DNA of 64,000 bases from a virus, in the IMG/VR virus record IMGVR_UViG_3300037472_000016, positions 31,216 through 95,215 of that record. The stretch is one strand, 5' to 3'. Shown piece after piece: positions 35,579 to 43,546 of the stretch. A model generated the notes under the pieces. The model made no database searches, had not been told where the DNA came from, and was given only the letters and a program-made list of their open reading frames with translations. The position numbers and the translations under genes were made by a program. Within the stretch, counting starts at the first letter, position 1, and each line of letters starts with the position of its first letter.

Positions 35579-37685
35579 CTATCACGATCTAAATGCAATG
35601 CTTAATTTGTGGGGACCAGACGGCAAGATTCAGTTCGACAAAGACAAGCAGGCAGCAAAGTCATACTTCCTAGACCATGTTAATCAAAACACGGTCTTCT
35701 TTCATTCTCTTGAGGAAAAGCTTGATTACCTTGTAGAGCAAGACTATTACGACAAGTCAATCTTGGACCAGTACTCTGTTGATTTTGTCAAGTCCTTGTT
35801 CAAGCAGGTGTACTCTCACAAGTTTAGGTTTGAAACCTTTCTGGGCGCATATAAGTTCTACACTGGGTACGCACTAAAGACGTTTGACGGTAAGCGATAC
35901 CTGGAGCGATTTGAAGACCGAGTGGCCATGAATGGCCTCATGCTTGCCAGGGGCGATGAGAAGGTTGCTAAGGGCATCGTGGAAGAGCTTATCTCCGGTC
36001 GCTTCCAGCCAGCCACTCCAACCTTCCTGAACGCTGGTAAGGCCCAGCGAGGGGAGTATGTGTCCTGCTTCTTGCTTAGGATTGAAGACAACATGGAGTC
36101 CATTGCAAGAGCAATCAATTCATCATTGCAATTGTCTAAGCGTGGCGGTGGCGTGGCTCTTAACCTTACCAACTTGCGTGAGGCTGGTGCTCCCATCAAG
36201 AAGATCGAGGGGCAGTCCTCTGGCATTGTTCCAGTAATGAAGATGCTTGAAGACGCTTTCTCCTATGCTAACCAGCTAGGAGCCAGACAGGGCGCTGGCG
36301 CGGTATACCTGAACGCTCACCACCCAGACATTCTTACCTTTCTCGACACCAAGAGAGAGAACGCAGACGAGAAGATTAGGATTAAGACTCTTAGTCTTGG
36401 AGTTGTTATTCCCGATATCACCCTCAAGCTTGCAGGGAACAAGGAAGATCAGACAATGTATCTCTTCTCTCCCTATGACGTAGAGCGTGTGTACGGCATT
36501 CCCATGAGCGATATTTCTATTACAGAAAAGTATCAGGAGATGGTTGACAACCCAGAGATTAAAAAGACAAAGATCAATGCTCGCGTTCTGTTTGAGCGCA
36601 TTGCAGAGGTTCAGTTTGAGTCTGGGTACCCCTACATCGTCTATGAAGACACAGTAAACAATGCTAACCCTATCGACGGTCGCATCAGCATGAGCAACCT
36701 GTGTTCAGAGATTTTGCAGGTAAGCACTCCAACAACCTACAACAATGACCTAAGTTACAAAAAGATTGGCAAGGACATTTCTTGCAATCTTGGCTCTCTT
36801 AACATTGCAAAAGCCATGGATTCCCCAGACCTTGGAAAGACTATTGAGATAGCCATTCGCTCTCTGACGGCGGTATCAGACCTAAGTTACATTGATTCCG
36901 TAATGTCTATTGCAGATGGTAATAGCAAGTCTCATGCCATTGGCCTTGGACAGATGAACCTTCACGGCTACCTTGGCCGTGAGCGCATCATGTACGGCTC
37001 AGAGGAGGGCATTGACTTCACAAATATCTACTTCTACACAGTTGCCTACCACGCAATTAAGGCATCTGCAAAGATTGCCCAAGAGCGTGGACAGCACTTT
37101 GAAGGCTTTGAGAAGTCAAAGTATGCCTCTGGTGAATACTTCGATAAGTATGTAAACAACGAGTGGTTGCCAGCAACAAAAAAGGTTGCAGGTATTTTTG
37201 CAGACTCTGGCATTGCAATTCCTACCCAAGAGGACTGGAAGTCATTGGCCAAGTTTGTAAAGAAGCACGGTATCTACAATCAGAATCTACAAGCTGTGCC
37301 ACCAACAGGCTCTATCTCGTACATCAACAACTCAACAAGTTCTATCCACCCGATTGCATCTCAGATTGAGATTCGTAAAGAGGGTAAGCTTGGCAGGGTA
37401 TATTTCCCAGCACCGTACCTCACTAACGAGAACAGGGAGTACTTCCAAGACGCATATGAGATCGGTCCTAGTGCTATAATTGATACCTACGCTGCGGCGA
37501 CTCAGCACGTAGATCAGGGTCTGTCTCTAACGCTATTCTTTAAGGACACAGCAACTACAAGAGATGTAAACCGTGCTCAGATTTATGCATGGAAAAAGGG
37601 AATCAAGACGGTGTATTACATCAGAATCAGGCAGCTTGCTCTTGACGGAACCAGTCAGGAAGAGTGTGTGTCATGTCAGCTTTAG
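35565..37685 (+). CDS. nrdE: Ribonucleotide reductase class Ib, alpha subunit
   Basis: 706 residues, full length for NrdE. It contains [11 protein letters not shown] near 145, the active-site NLCSEI near 380, LGSLNIAK near 406, [12 protein letters not shown] near 580, and the C-terminal redox pair ECVSCQL. It reduces NDPs to dNDPs with NrdF. No ATP-cone is present, as expected for class Ib. Confidence 0.96.
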   Translation: MNNYSYHDLNAMLNLWGPDGKIQFDKDKQAAKSYFLDHVNQNTVFFHSLEEKLDYLVEQDYYDKSILDQYSVDFVKSLFKQVYSHKFRFETFLGAYKFYTGYALKTFDGKRYLERFEDRVAMNGLMLARGDEKVAKGIVEELISGRFQPATPTFLNAGKAQRGEYVSCFLLRIEDNMESIARAINSSLQLSKRGGGVALNLTNLREAGAPIKKIEGQSSGIVPVMKMLEDAFSYANQLGARQGAGAVYLNAHHPDILTFLDTKRENADEKIRIKTLSLGVVIPDITLKLAGNKEDQTMYLFSPYDVERVYGIPMSDISITEKYQEMVDNPEIKKTKINARVLFERIAEVQFESGYPYIVYEDTVNNANPIDGRISMSNLCSEILQVSTPTTYNNDLSYKKIGKDISCNLGSLNIAKAMDSPDLGKTIEIAIRSLTAVSDLSYIDSVMSIADGNSKSHAIGLGQMNLHGYLGRERIMYGSEEGIDFTNIYFYTVAYHAIKASAKIAQERGQHFEGFEKSKYASGEYFDKYVNNEWLPATKKVAGIFADSGIAIPTQEDWKSLAKFVKKHGIYNQNLQAVPPTGSISYINNSTSSIHPIASQIEIRKEGKLGRVYFPAPYLTNENREYFQDAYEIGPSAIIDTYAAATQHVDQGLSLTLFFKDTATTRDVNRAQIYAWKKGIKTVYYIRIRQLALDGTSQEECVSCQL

Positions 37686-37702
37686 AAAGGCGCAAATTTT
37701 AA

Positions 37703-38653
<951 letters not shown>

Positions 38654-38670
38654 CTAAATAGGTTAAGAGG

Positions 38671-38712
38671 CAGGCTCATTGGTATAGCGCCGGTGGGCCT
38701 GTTCTCGTTTTT
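38671..38712 (+). terminator. Terminator after nrdF
   Basis: A 12-bp stem (38671-38682 with 38690-38701, three G-T pairs) encloses a 7-nt loop and is followed by TTCTCGTTTTT. It closes the nrdIEF unit. Confidence 0.85.
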
Positions 38713-38725
38713 CCGGGGCATGTGG

Positions 38726-38737
38726 TACACTATCATA
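38726..38737 (+). promoter_or_regulatory. Leaderless-type promoter (-10 TACACT) before gene 38738
   Basis: TACACT (38726-38731) is followed by exactly 6 nt and ATG 38738. It would also drive the tRNA array that begins 20 nt after that small gene. Confidence 0.6.
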
Positions 38738-38866
38738 ATGGAAAACTTGCAATACTGGGAAGACCTAGCAAAGAAGCTAGAAGATAAAGAGTACAGAGAA
38801 GAGTTCTTCTTACAATCTCTGGCAACTGTCTGGATTGACAAAGACGAGCAACCCATGCTATGGTAG
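38738..38866 (+). CDS. Small acidic protein at the head of the tRNA array
   Basis: 42 residues; ATG lies 6 nt after a -10 box with no Shine-Dalgarno. Helical and charged (EDLAKKLEDKEYREEF). The tRNA-Arg gene starts 19 nt downstream, so this is the first frame of the tRNA transcript. Function unknown. Confidence 0.55.
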   Translation: MENLQYWEDLAKKLEDKEYREEFFLQSLATVWIDKDEQPMLW

Positions 38867-38885
38867 CAGGACACAATAAAACAAT

Positions 38886-38958
38886 GCCTTGTTAGTTCAG
38901 CGGATAGAATACCTCTTTCCTAAAGAGTAGGTCACTGGTTCGAGTCCAGTACAGGGCA
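38886..38958 (+). tRNA. tRNA-Arg (anticodon CCT)
   Basis: Full cloverleaf: acceptor GCCTTGT/ACAGGGC, anticodon loop TTCCTAA, T arm ACTGG-loop-CCAGT. CCA is not encoded. It reads AGG, a codon frequent in these genes. Confidence 0.93.
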
Positions 38959-38992
38959 CGCATTGAGTGATGATGTTTGTCATTCTTTTCAA

Positions 38993-39066
38993 CGGAATGT
39001 AGCTCAGCTTGGTAGAGCGTTCGGTTTGGGTCCGAAAAGTCGCAAGTTCAACTCTTGTCATTCCGA
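38993..39066 (+). tRNA. tRNA-Pro (anticodon TGG)
   Basis: Acceptor CGGAATG/CATTCCG, D arm GCTC/GAGC, anticodon loop TTTGGGT between TTCGG and CCGAA, T arm GCAAG/CTTGT. No encoded CCA. Confidence 0.93.
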
Positions 39067-39068
39067 CT

Positions 39069-39139
39069 GTGGCTGTCGTCCAAAGGCAGGACAACAGTTT
39101 GTGGAACTGTGAATGAGGGTTCGATTCCCTCCGGTCACC
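39069..39139 (+). tRNA. tRNA-His (anticodon GTG)
   Basis: Acceptor GTGGCTG/CGGTCAC, anticodon arm ACAGT-TTGTGGA-ACTGT, T arm GAGGG/CCCTC. Discriminator is C. The base before position 1 is T rather than the usual G-1, so the -1 residue may be added after transcription. Confidence 0.9.
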
Positions 39140-39156
39140 GACACAATTAAATAGTG

Positions 39157-39169
39157 TATACTGTAATTA
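39157..39169 (+). promoter_or_regulatory. -10 box for a candidate small RNA
   Basis: TATACT (39157-39162) followed by 7 nt; the expected start site coincides with the first base of the stem-loop at 39170. No clear -35 box. Confidence 0.45.
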
Positions 39170-39258
39170 GCTCCACACAGGGCAAGGTCGCACTTTAGGA
39201 TGGTTTGTTACCAAAATTCCGGGCCATATGCAAGGTTCTGTGTGGGGCATTACTTTTT
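39170..39258 (+). ncRNA. Candidate structured small RNA
   Basis: An 11-bp terminal helix (39170-39180 pairs with 39238-39248, one G-T) encloses about 57 nt with an internal TGGT/ACCA hairpin. It is followed by ATTACTTTTT (T-run to 39258). A TATACT box places transcription start at its first base. The segment was tested as a tRNA: the acceptor-like ends fit, but no T-loop or anticodon arm does. It lies inside the tRNA array. Function unknown. Confidence 0.45.
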
Positions 39259-39259
39259 G

Positions 39260-39337
39260 GTCATGAGCGCTGGGACGCAAAGGAGACTGTAAATCTCTTT
39301 CCAATCGGATAGACGAGTTCGATTCTCGGGCATGGCA
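39260..39337 (+). tRNA. tRNA-Tyr (anticodon GTA)
   Basis: Anticodon arm GGAGA-CTGTAAA-TCTCT, long variable region of the class II type (39299-39312), T arm CGAG/CTCG around TTCGATT, acceptor GTCATG/CATGGC (position 7-66 is A-G). D arm GCG/CGC. The class II variable arm fits bacterial tRNA-Tyr. The 5' end is less certain than in the neighbours. Confidence 0.82.
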
Positions 39338-39358
39338 CTCAACGGTAAAATGTTGTGA

Positions 39359-39371
39359 TACAATTGGAGCT
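39359..39371 (+). promoter_or_regulatory. -10 box with leaderless spacing in the tRNA array
   Basis: TACAAT (39359-39364) is followed by 7 nt and ATG 39372. The region also contains GGAG, so a very short leader with partial Shine-Dalgarno is possible. Confidence 0.45.
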
Positions 39372-39440
39372 ATGATGAAAAAGCAAGTACAGAGAGCCTG
39401 GACAAACGTCCGTCTCTTTGGGCTGCTTGGAGTCAAGTAA
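39372..39440 (+). CDS. Possible 22-residue micro-protein
   Basis: ATG ATG start right after a -10 box; the peptide is basic (MMKKQVQRAWTNVRLFGLL). Its stop lies in a 7-bp hairpin (TCAAGTA/TACTTGA) and a terminator follows. Could be a leader peptide or a small protein. Confidence 0.35.
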   Translation: MMKKQVQRAWTNVRLFGLLGVK

Positions 39441-39466
39441 AAAAGCTACTTGACAAAATCAATTGC

Positions 39467-39495
39467 AGCCCCTAGAATATATCTGGGGGCTTTCT
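39467..39495 (+). terminator. Terminator inside the tRNA array
   Basis: 10-bp stem AGCCCCTAGA/TCTGGGGGCT (39467-39476 with 39482-39491, one G-T) and TTTCT. It would end the transcript carrying the micro-protein frame. Confidence 0.7.
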
Positions 39496-39535
39496 GCATA
39501 TGCACTTTTAAAAATAAACAGAGAAAAATTTGTAT

Positions 39536-39609
39536 GCTTCTATAGCTCAGTTGGTCAGAGCATTCGCCTCTTAAGCGAAGGGTCCAAAGTTCAAGTCTTT
39601 GTGGAAGCA
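39536..39609 (+). tRNA. tRNA-Lys (anticodon CTT)
   Basis: Acceptor GCTTCTA/TGGAAGC, D arm GCTC/GAGC, anticodon arm TTCGC-CTCTTAA-GCGAA, T arm CAAAG/CTTTG. No encoded CCA. Confidence 0.94.
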
Positions 39610-39622
39610 CGCAATACAAAAT

Positions 39623-39696
39623 GCCCCTGTAGCTTAGCTGGTTAGAGCATCCCGCTCATAACGGGACGGTCCTCGGTTCAAGTCCGAGTGGGGGCA
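39623..39696 (+). tRNA. tRNA-Met (anticodon CAT; elongator, or Ile2 if lysidine-modified)
   Basis: Acceptor GCCCCTG/TGGGGGC, anticodon arm TCCCG-CTCATAA-CGGGA, T arm CTCGG/CCGAG. The first acceptor pair is G-C, so it is not an obvious initiator. A separate tRNA-Ile(TAT) at 47904 makes an Ile2 role less needed. Confidence 0.9.
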
Positions 39697-39802
39697 CTAT
39701 CCTGGCGGTTCAAATCCGCATAAAAGCTGGTTGCAAACGGCTTTAGTCGCTGCTTTACTACGCGGGCGGTGATACCCATGGCGGGGCAGGGTACAGTTTT
39801 AT
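39697..39802 (+). other. tRNA-remnant spacer
   Basis: Just after tRNA-Met comes an orphan T arm (GCGG-TTCAAAT-CCGC, about 39706-39721) without its own 5' half, followed by about 80 nt with no intact gene. It reads as the leftover 3' half of a deleted tRNA gene. Confidence 0.5.
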
Positions 39803-39876
39803 GCTTCTATAGCTCAGGTGGTCAGAGCAACGCTCTTTTAAAGCGTGGGTCCTCGGTTCGAGTCCGAGTGGGGGTA
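39803..39876 (+). tRNA. tRNA-Lys (anticodon TTT), chimeric
   Basis: Anticodon arm ACGCT-CTTTTAA-AGCGT. The 5' part is almost the same as tRNA-Lys(CTT) and the 3' part almost the same as tRNA-Met at 39623. As a result the acceptor GCTTCTA/TGGGGGT holds four G-T pairs, including position 1-72. It is probably still functional but weakly paired. Confidence 0.85.
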
Positions 39877-39887
39877 CGCAAGAAAAT

Positions 39888-39959
39888 GTACCTATGGTGT
39901 TAACGGTAGCATGGCGGATTCCAAACCCGCTGGTTCGGGTTCAAATCCTGATGGGTGCG
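39888..39959 (+). tRNA. tRNA-Trp (anticodon CCA)
   Basis: Acceptor GTACCTA/TGGGTGC, anticodon loop TTCCAAA flanked by GCGG/CCGC, T arm TCGGG/CCTGA. Confidence 0.9.
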
Positions 39960-39993
39960 CTAAGGTGGCAACAGCCTTAAAATGTTGCATCCT

Positions 39994-40064
39994 GGGGTAT
40001 TAGCATAGTGGTAATGCACGCGCCTTCCAAGCCTGTTAGGGGAGTTCGATTCTCCCATACCCCT
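39994..40064 (+). tRNA. tRNA-Gly (anticodon TCC)
   Basis: Acceptor GGGGTAT/ATACCCC, D arm GC-ATAGTGGTA-ATGC, anticodon loop CTTCCAA (stem with one mismatch), T arm GGGAG/CTCCC. Confidence 0.9.
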
Positions 40065-40097
40065 CGAACCAAGTATTTCTCTTAATATTTGGTTTAC

Positions 40098-40172
40098 GCC
40101 TCTTTAGCTCAGCCTGGCCAGAGCGTCGCTCTTGTAAAGCGAAAGTCATCAGTTCGAATCTGATAAGAGGCT
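40098..40172 (+). tRNA. tRNA-Thr (anticodon TGT)
   Basis: Acceptor GCCTCTT/AAGAGGC, D arm GCTC/GAGC, anticodon arm TCGCT-CTTGTAA-AGCGA, T arm ATCAG/CTGAT. Confidence 0.94.
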
Positions 40173-40181
40173 CGTAATATT

Positions 40182-40253
40182 GGTTCGATAACTCAGAGGA
40201 AGAGTGCCTGCTTTACACGCAGGAGGTCGGGATTTCGAAATTCCCTCGAACCA
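40182..40253 (+). tRNA. tRNA-Val (anticodon TAC)
   Basis: Acceptor GGTTCGA/TCGAACC, anticodon arm CCTGC-TTTACAC-GCAGG, T loop TTCGAAA with one mismatched T-stem pair. A perfect 5-bp hairpin (GCTAG/CTAGC) follows at about 40278-40297. Confidence 0.9.
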
Positions 40254-40357
40254 CTAGCCAGTATTGATAATAAAACACCAGCTAGCCTTCTAGCCGGTAT
40301 TGTATTGTCAAAAGTATTGGGTGCGTATTAGATAGATCAAAATAAAGGAACTTACGA

Positions 40358-40430
40358 GGGGGATTAGCTCAATTGGTAGAGCGCCTGCTTTGCAAGCAGG
40401 AGGTCAGGAGTTCGATTCTCCTATCTTCCA
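40358..40430 (+). tRNA. tRNA-Ala (anticodon TGC)
   Basis: Acceptor GGGGGAT/ATCTTCC (two G-T pairs), D arm GCTC/GAGC, anticodon arm CCTGC-TTTGCAA-GCAGG, T arm AGGAG/CTCCT. Confidence 0.93.
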
Positions 40431-40479
40431 CTACTCACTTTAATTCGGTGGGTATGCTAAAATTAATCAGCAACACTAG

Positions 40480-40551
40480 TGGCGTATAGCTCAACGGCAG
40501 AGCAGGAAGCTGTTAACTTCAAGGTTCCTGGTTCGAATCCAGGTATGCCAG
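40480..40551 (+). tRNA. tRNA-Asn (anticodon GTT)
   Basis: Acceptor TGGCGTA/TATGCCA, D arm GCTC/GAGC, anticodon loop CTGTTAA, T arm CCTGG/CCAGG. A TAAAAT box lies about 20 nt upstream. Confidence 0.93.
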
Positions 40552-40581
40552 CCAAAAACAATACAGAGAATGAGAGGTGCA

Positions 40582-41007
40582 ATGTCCACGGTAGCAATCC
40601 TTAACATGGGTGGCCAAGAAGTCCTTGGCATTGTTCCTATTCATAAGGCAATAACAATGATTCATAGGGGTGTAGCAAGGGTTCACACCCCATCGGGAAA
40701 TGGCAAGTTTGGTCCTTACCTGATACCAGCGGCAGTTGAGTTAATCAAATACATATTTGCTAAGTGGAAATATGACCCCGGCAACAAGAGGTATTCTAAA
40801 AAAGCTGTTATGGAAAGAGACTTTTTTCTTTGCGGGTACTGTAAGGGTAAGGCCACAACTGTTGACCACATTATCCCCAAGTGCAATGGTGGTGGTTCTA
40901 GTTGGCTTAATGTTGTAGCAGCTTGTCAAAGGTGTAACCAGAAGAAGGGTGGGAGGACCCCTGAGAGCGCTGGGATGAAGCTCAAGGTTGTTCCACACAA
41001 GCCTTAG
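40582..41007 (+). CDS. HNH endonuclease
   Basis: 141 residues from ATG 40582, chosen over ATG 40570 because GAGAGG precedes it. The C-terminal half is a zinc-stabilised HNH domain: CGYCKGKATTVDHIIPK, then NVVAACQRCNQKKGG, with both CxxC pairs and the DH and N residues. It stands alone inside the tRNA array, as free-standing homing nucleases often do. It could instead act in packaging, but it is far from the terminase. Confidence 0.88.
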   Translation: MSTVAILNMGGQEVLGIVPIHKAITMIHRGVARVHTPSGNGKFGPYLIPAAVELIKYIFAKWKYDPGNKRYSKKAVMERDFFLCGYCKGKATTVDHIIPKCNGGGSSWLNVVAACQRCNQKKGGRTPESAGMKLKVVPHKP

Positions 41008-41045
41008 TAGAAACTGGTTTACGGTCCAGTCAAAGCCGTACACAT

Positions 41046-41118
41046 GCCCTCATAGCTCAGTGGATAGAGTTGCTGGTTTCTACCCAGTCGGTCGGGAGTT
41101 CGAATCTCTCTGAGGGCG
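41046..41118 (+). tRNA. tRNA-Arg (anticodon TCT)
   Basis: Acceptor GCCCTCA/TGAGGGC, D arm GCTC/GAGT, anticodon loop TTTCTAC between GCTGG and CCAGT, T arm GGGAG/CTCTC. Reads AGA. Confidence 0.92.
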
Positions 41119-41134
41119 CAATGATAAAACACTT

Positions 41135-41205
41135 ACCCCGTTCGTCTAACGGCAAGACGCGAGTCTTTGGCACTCGTTATCGAGGTTCGAATCCTTGACG
41201 GGGTG
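41135..41205 (+). tRNA. tRNA-Gln (anticodon TTG)
   Basis: Acceptor ACCCCGT/ACGGGGT, D arm GTCT/AGAC, anticodon arm CGAGT-CTTTGGC-ACTCG, T loop TTCGAAT. Last gene of the main array. Confidence 0.92.
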
Positions 41206-41226
41206 CCAACAAAAAGGAGATGGTGC

Positions 41227-41433
41227 ATGTTCAATAAATGGTATACAAGAAAGAGTTTGGATGCCGCCTTTAATCAAGGAATGGAAGCCGGAGAGAGTCT
41301 TGGAAGCTTTAAGGCCAGCGAGGAGGCGCGCAAAGCATTTAACGAAGGAAGCATTGAGTTTTGGTTAGAAAAAAATAGGGCCAAAACAATGGAGGAGTGG
41401 GAGGACTGGGAAAAAGAAAACGGCCCCCTGTAG
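41227..41433 (+). CDS. Small charged protein
   Basis: 68 residues from ATG 41227, with AAAAGGAG upstream. Helical with an acidic, Trp-rich end (MEEWEDWEKENGPL). Unknown; lies between the tRNA array and the holin. Confidence 0.58.
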   Translation: MFNKWYTRKSLDAAFNQGMEAGESLGSFKASEEARKAFNEGSIEFWLEKNRAKTMEEWEDWEKENGPL

Positions 41434-41447
41434 GATAAACCCTATGA

Positions 41448-41476
41448 TTGCAATGATAAAATAAAACTGATATACT
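41448..41476 (+). promoter_or_regulatory. Sigma70-type promoter for the holin unit
   Basis: TTGCAA (41448-41453), a 17-nt spacer and TATACT (41471-41476). The start site near 41483 gives a leader of about 30 nt with a GGAGGG site and a small GGG/CCC hairpin (about 41482-41495). Confidence 0.65.
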
Positions 41477-41512
41477 TTACGTGGGGGGAAAACCCTAAAA
41501 TTGGAGGGTGAT

Positions 41513-41779
41513 ATGGTAGGGTTTCAAACGTTTTGGAACTACGCATTTGAGCGTGCTGCAAAAACGGTAGCTCAAACAGCAGTAGCTCTATTAACAGTAG
41601 AAAGCATAATTGAAATAACTGAAATAGATTGGGCACTTGTTGGTGGTGCAGCAGCACTCGCTGGTTTAGTGTCAATCTTGACTTCGATAACAAGTTTTGA
41701 TTTTGCAGCAAACAGAACAGTAGTTTCTCAAATTAATCAAAACACTCAAGAGACAAAAATAGTCAAGGACAATCAGTAA
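41513..41779 (+). CDS. Holin
   Basis: 88 residues from ATG 41513 (GGAGGG at 41503-41508). Two hydrophobic segments lie near residues 17-33 and 40-60, and the tail is hydrophilic. The pattern FERAAKTVAQTAVALL, then DWALVGGAAALAGLVSILTS matches small r1t-type phage holins. It should make the membrane holes that release an endolysin; no endolysin gene was recognised in this window. Confidence 0.82.
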   Translation: MVGFQTFWNYAFERAAKTVAQTAVALLTVESIIEITEIDWALVGGAAALAGLVSILTSITSFDFAANRTVVSQINQNTQETKIVKDNQ

Positions 41780-41793
41780 AAATAGGAGAATCT

Positions 41794-41979
41794 GTGGCAG
41801 TCTATGAATATTCTTGCACATCTTGCAAGAGGAATAGCTTGGTCACTAGAAGTATAAATGAGGGTGCCGCAGTCTCTTTATGTGAGATTTGCGGCATCTC
41901 CCTTAAGAGGATATACTCTAGTGTAGGAGTTGCATTTAATGGTGCTGGTTTTTACCGCACAGACAACCGTGGAAGGTAA
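41794..41979 (+). CDS. FmdB-type zinc-ribbon protein
   Basis: 61 residues from GTG 41794 (AGGAGAAT upstream). Two CxxC pairs (YSCTSCKR and LCEICG) followed by KRIYSSVGVAFNGAGFYRTD, the layout of FmdB-family zinc ribbons that are common in actinobacteria. Probable regulatory or nucleic-acid-binding role. Confidence 0.8.
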   Translation: MAVYEYSCTSCKRNSLVTRSINEGAAVSLCEICGISLKRIYSSVGVAFNGAGFYRTDNRGR

Positions 41980-42218
41980 TGCTTATGATAGACGTAGTTG
42001 AAGAAGTTGCCGCAGAAGACAAACTTGCTGCCACGGACAGGTGTGATAGCTGCGGTGCCCAGGCCTATGTTTTGGCGCTGGGGGTATCTGGAGAGCTAAT
42101 GTTTTGCGGTCACCACTACAAGAAGATACAAGCCAGCGATGCTGGAAAAGAAGCGCTGAGCAAGTTTGCCTTTGAGGTAGTTGACGAGCGTCATAGGATT
42201 AGCGCTAAGTCTTCTTAG
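41979..42218 (+). CDS. Small zinc-binding protein (DUF7455-like)
   Basis: 79 residues sharing one base with the preceding stop. The core RCDSCGAQAYVLAL, then LMFCGHHY is typical of a small actinobacterial protein family with a C-x2-C plus C-G-H-H site. Function unknown. Confidence 0.7.
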   Translation: MLMIDVVEEVAAEDKLAATDRCDSCGAQAYVLALGVSGELMFCGHHYKKIQASDAGKEALSKFAFEVVDERHRISAKSS

Positions 42219-42233
42219 TGTTTAGGTGATTCC

Positions 42234-42626
42234 TTGGAATATTTAGTGGGGGCTTTTTTCGGCTCGGTTATGTTCATTGTCATTAGTCTTGTCCTGAATA
42301 GGCCAAGCACCAAATCTGTGCCGGTAGTTAGGTATTCACAATCGCGTCTAATTCAGTTGATTAGCTTAACAGACATTGACTACAGTGTGTCCTATGAGGA
42401 AGACGACAGATCAGATGATGACGACGATGACGATTCAGAAGACTTTGTTGTTGTTTTCTTAGAAAACAGGGCTTACTGGATTGAGGGGGACGACTTCTTT
42501 GTTGCAGATACAGAGGAGGACGAAGTTCTCGTTGACACAAAAGCAAAAGTTGACACAATGACCATGAGTCCTGTAGAATTAAAGAAGCTAATAAAGGTAG
42601 TAGAAATATTGAGGGGTAACGCATGA
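42234..42626 (+). CDS. Membrane-anchored acidic protein
   Basis: 130 residues from TTG 42234 (AGGTGAT upstream). One transmembrane segment (residues 4-23) is followed by a very acidic linker (a run of Asp near 60-70) and a globular C-terminal part. It overlaps the next gene by 4 nt. Not recognised. Confidence 0.6.
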   Translation: MEYLVGAFFGSVMFIVISLVLNRPSTKSVPVVRYSQSRLIQLISLTDIDYSVSYEEDDRSDDDDDDDSEDFVVVFLENRAYWIEGDDFFVADTEEDEVLVDTKAKVDTMTMSPVELKKLIKVVEILRGNA

Positions 42627-42973
42627 TAATTGGAGTACAGGGAAGTAAAAACTTTTCGGACTATGCAATCTTTATGAGAGCTATGGGTACAGCATTAAGT
42701 TCAATGAAAGAGGGAGACTCCTCTATTGCTATCTTTTCTGCTGGACCACATAAAGTAAACAGCATGGTGTCGGAGTTCGTAAACATTTCTGAACGAGGAG
42801 TTAAGGCAAGAGGAATGTCTATTAAGATGGTTCGCTTTGCCCCTTCTTGGATTAAGTCCAACATGAGTTCTATCGATCACTTCATCTATCTCAGCTTACC
42901 TAAAGAACCATTGTCCGATCTTGTCCGTGAAGCAGAAGATAAGGATATCTTTGTTGGAGTATACAGGTACTAG
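42623..42973 (+). CDS. SLOG/YspA-like nucleotide-binding protein
   Basis: 116 residues. The N-terminal IIGVQGSKNFSDY, with a middle IAIFSAGPHKVN, is the pattern of a Rossmann-like SLOG/YspA fold; ERGVKARGMSIK follows. Proteins of this type are frequent in actinophages without a proven role. Confidence 0.6.
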   Translation: MIIGVQGSKNFSDYAIFMRAMGTALSSMKEGDSSIAIFSAGPHKVNSMVSEFVNISERGVKARGMSIKMVRFAPSWIKSNMSSIDHFIYLSLPKEPLSDLVREAEDKDIFVGVYRY

Positions 42974-43331
42974 TTTAAGCAACAGAGAGAAGTCTTTTCT
43001 TTCTGTAGCCAGGTACCTTGCAACCAAGTCAACCTCTAGGCGAAGGCATGGTGCCATTATTGTCAAGTCTGGTAGGGTTCTCGGTTCGGGGTACAACAAA
43101 GATAGAAACGACCCGCTATACGTTTCTCCTCATCACATAAAGACCCACTGCTCTCGGCACGCAGAGATTAGCGCAATTCTTGATGCCAACAGCAATGTTG
43201 GTGGAGCAGTCCTGTATGTTGCAAGAGTCAACAGGCAGGGAAAAGACAGAAATAGCAGGCCATGCCAAAGGTGTGCGTCAGTTATCGAGGTCTTGAAAAT
43301 AAAAAAAGTAATCTATACAGAAAGTGAATAA
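42954..43331 (+). CDS. Deoxycytidylate deaminase-like enzyme
   Basis: 125 residues from TTG 42954, chosen because AAGGAT lies 7 nt upstream; longer starts (TTG 42921, GTG 42927) are possible. The zinc-dependent cytidine deaminase site is complete: HAEISAI (His and catalytic Glu) and PCQRCASV (two Cys). RRRHGAIIVKSGRVLGSGYN is typical of dCMP deaminases. It would feed dUMP to ThyX. It overlaps the upstream gene by 20 nt. Confidence 0.82.
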   Translation: MEYTGTSLSNREKSFLSVARYLATKSTSRRRHGAIIVKSGRVLGSGYNKDRNDPLYVSPHHIKTHCSRHAEISAILDANSNVGGAVLYVARVNRQGKDRNSRPCQRCASVIEVLKIKKVIYTESE

Positions 43332-43332
43332 C

Positions 43333-43542
43333 ATGAATATCACATCACTTGAAAAAATGGAAGAAATTGTCAAAAACAACAAGACTCTTTCTTGGGACGG
43401 CTGGACAGTAGTTGCAAAAAAGCATTCATCCTCGGCCTGGATGCGACCTAATGCAGTTTTTGTTCACGGCAAGTGGTACCAGGCAGACAGGTTTGAGCCG
43501 GGAATTTTGGGCTGGAAGATGCCTCACAGTCTTGTGAGGTAG
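43333..43542 (+). CDS. Small Trp-rich protein
   Basis: 69 residues from ATG 43333 (GTG 43324 possible). Contains SWDGWTVVAKK and KWYQADRFEPGILGWK. It lies between the deaminase and WhiB genes. Not recognised. Confidence 0.55.
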   Translation: MNITSLEKMEEIVKNNKTLSWDGWTVVAKKHSSSAWMRPNAVFVHGKWYQADRFEPGILGWKMPHSLVR

Positions 43543-43546
43543 CCCA

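Noticed and set aside
39697-39802. Permuted tRNA (3' half before 5' half)
   Set aside because: The orphan T arm and an 8-nt complementary pair (GCATAAAA/TTTTATGC) are suggestive, but no D arm or anticodon arm can be assembled, and the second string overlaps the next tRNA.
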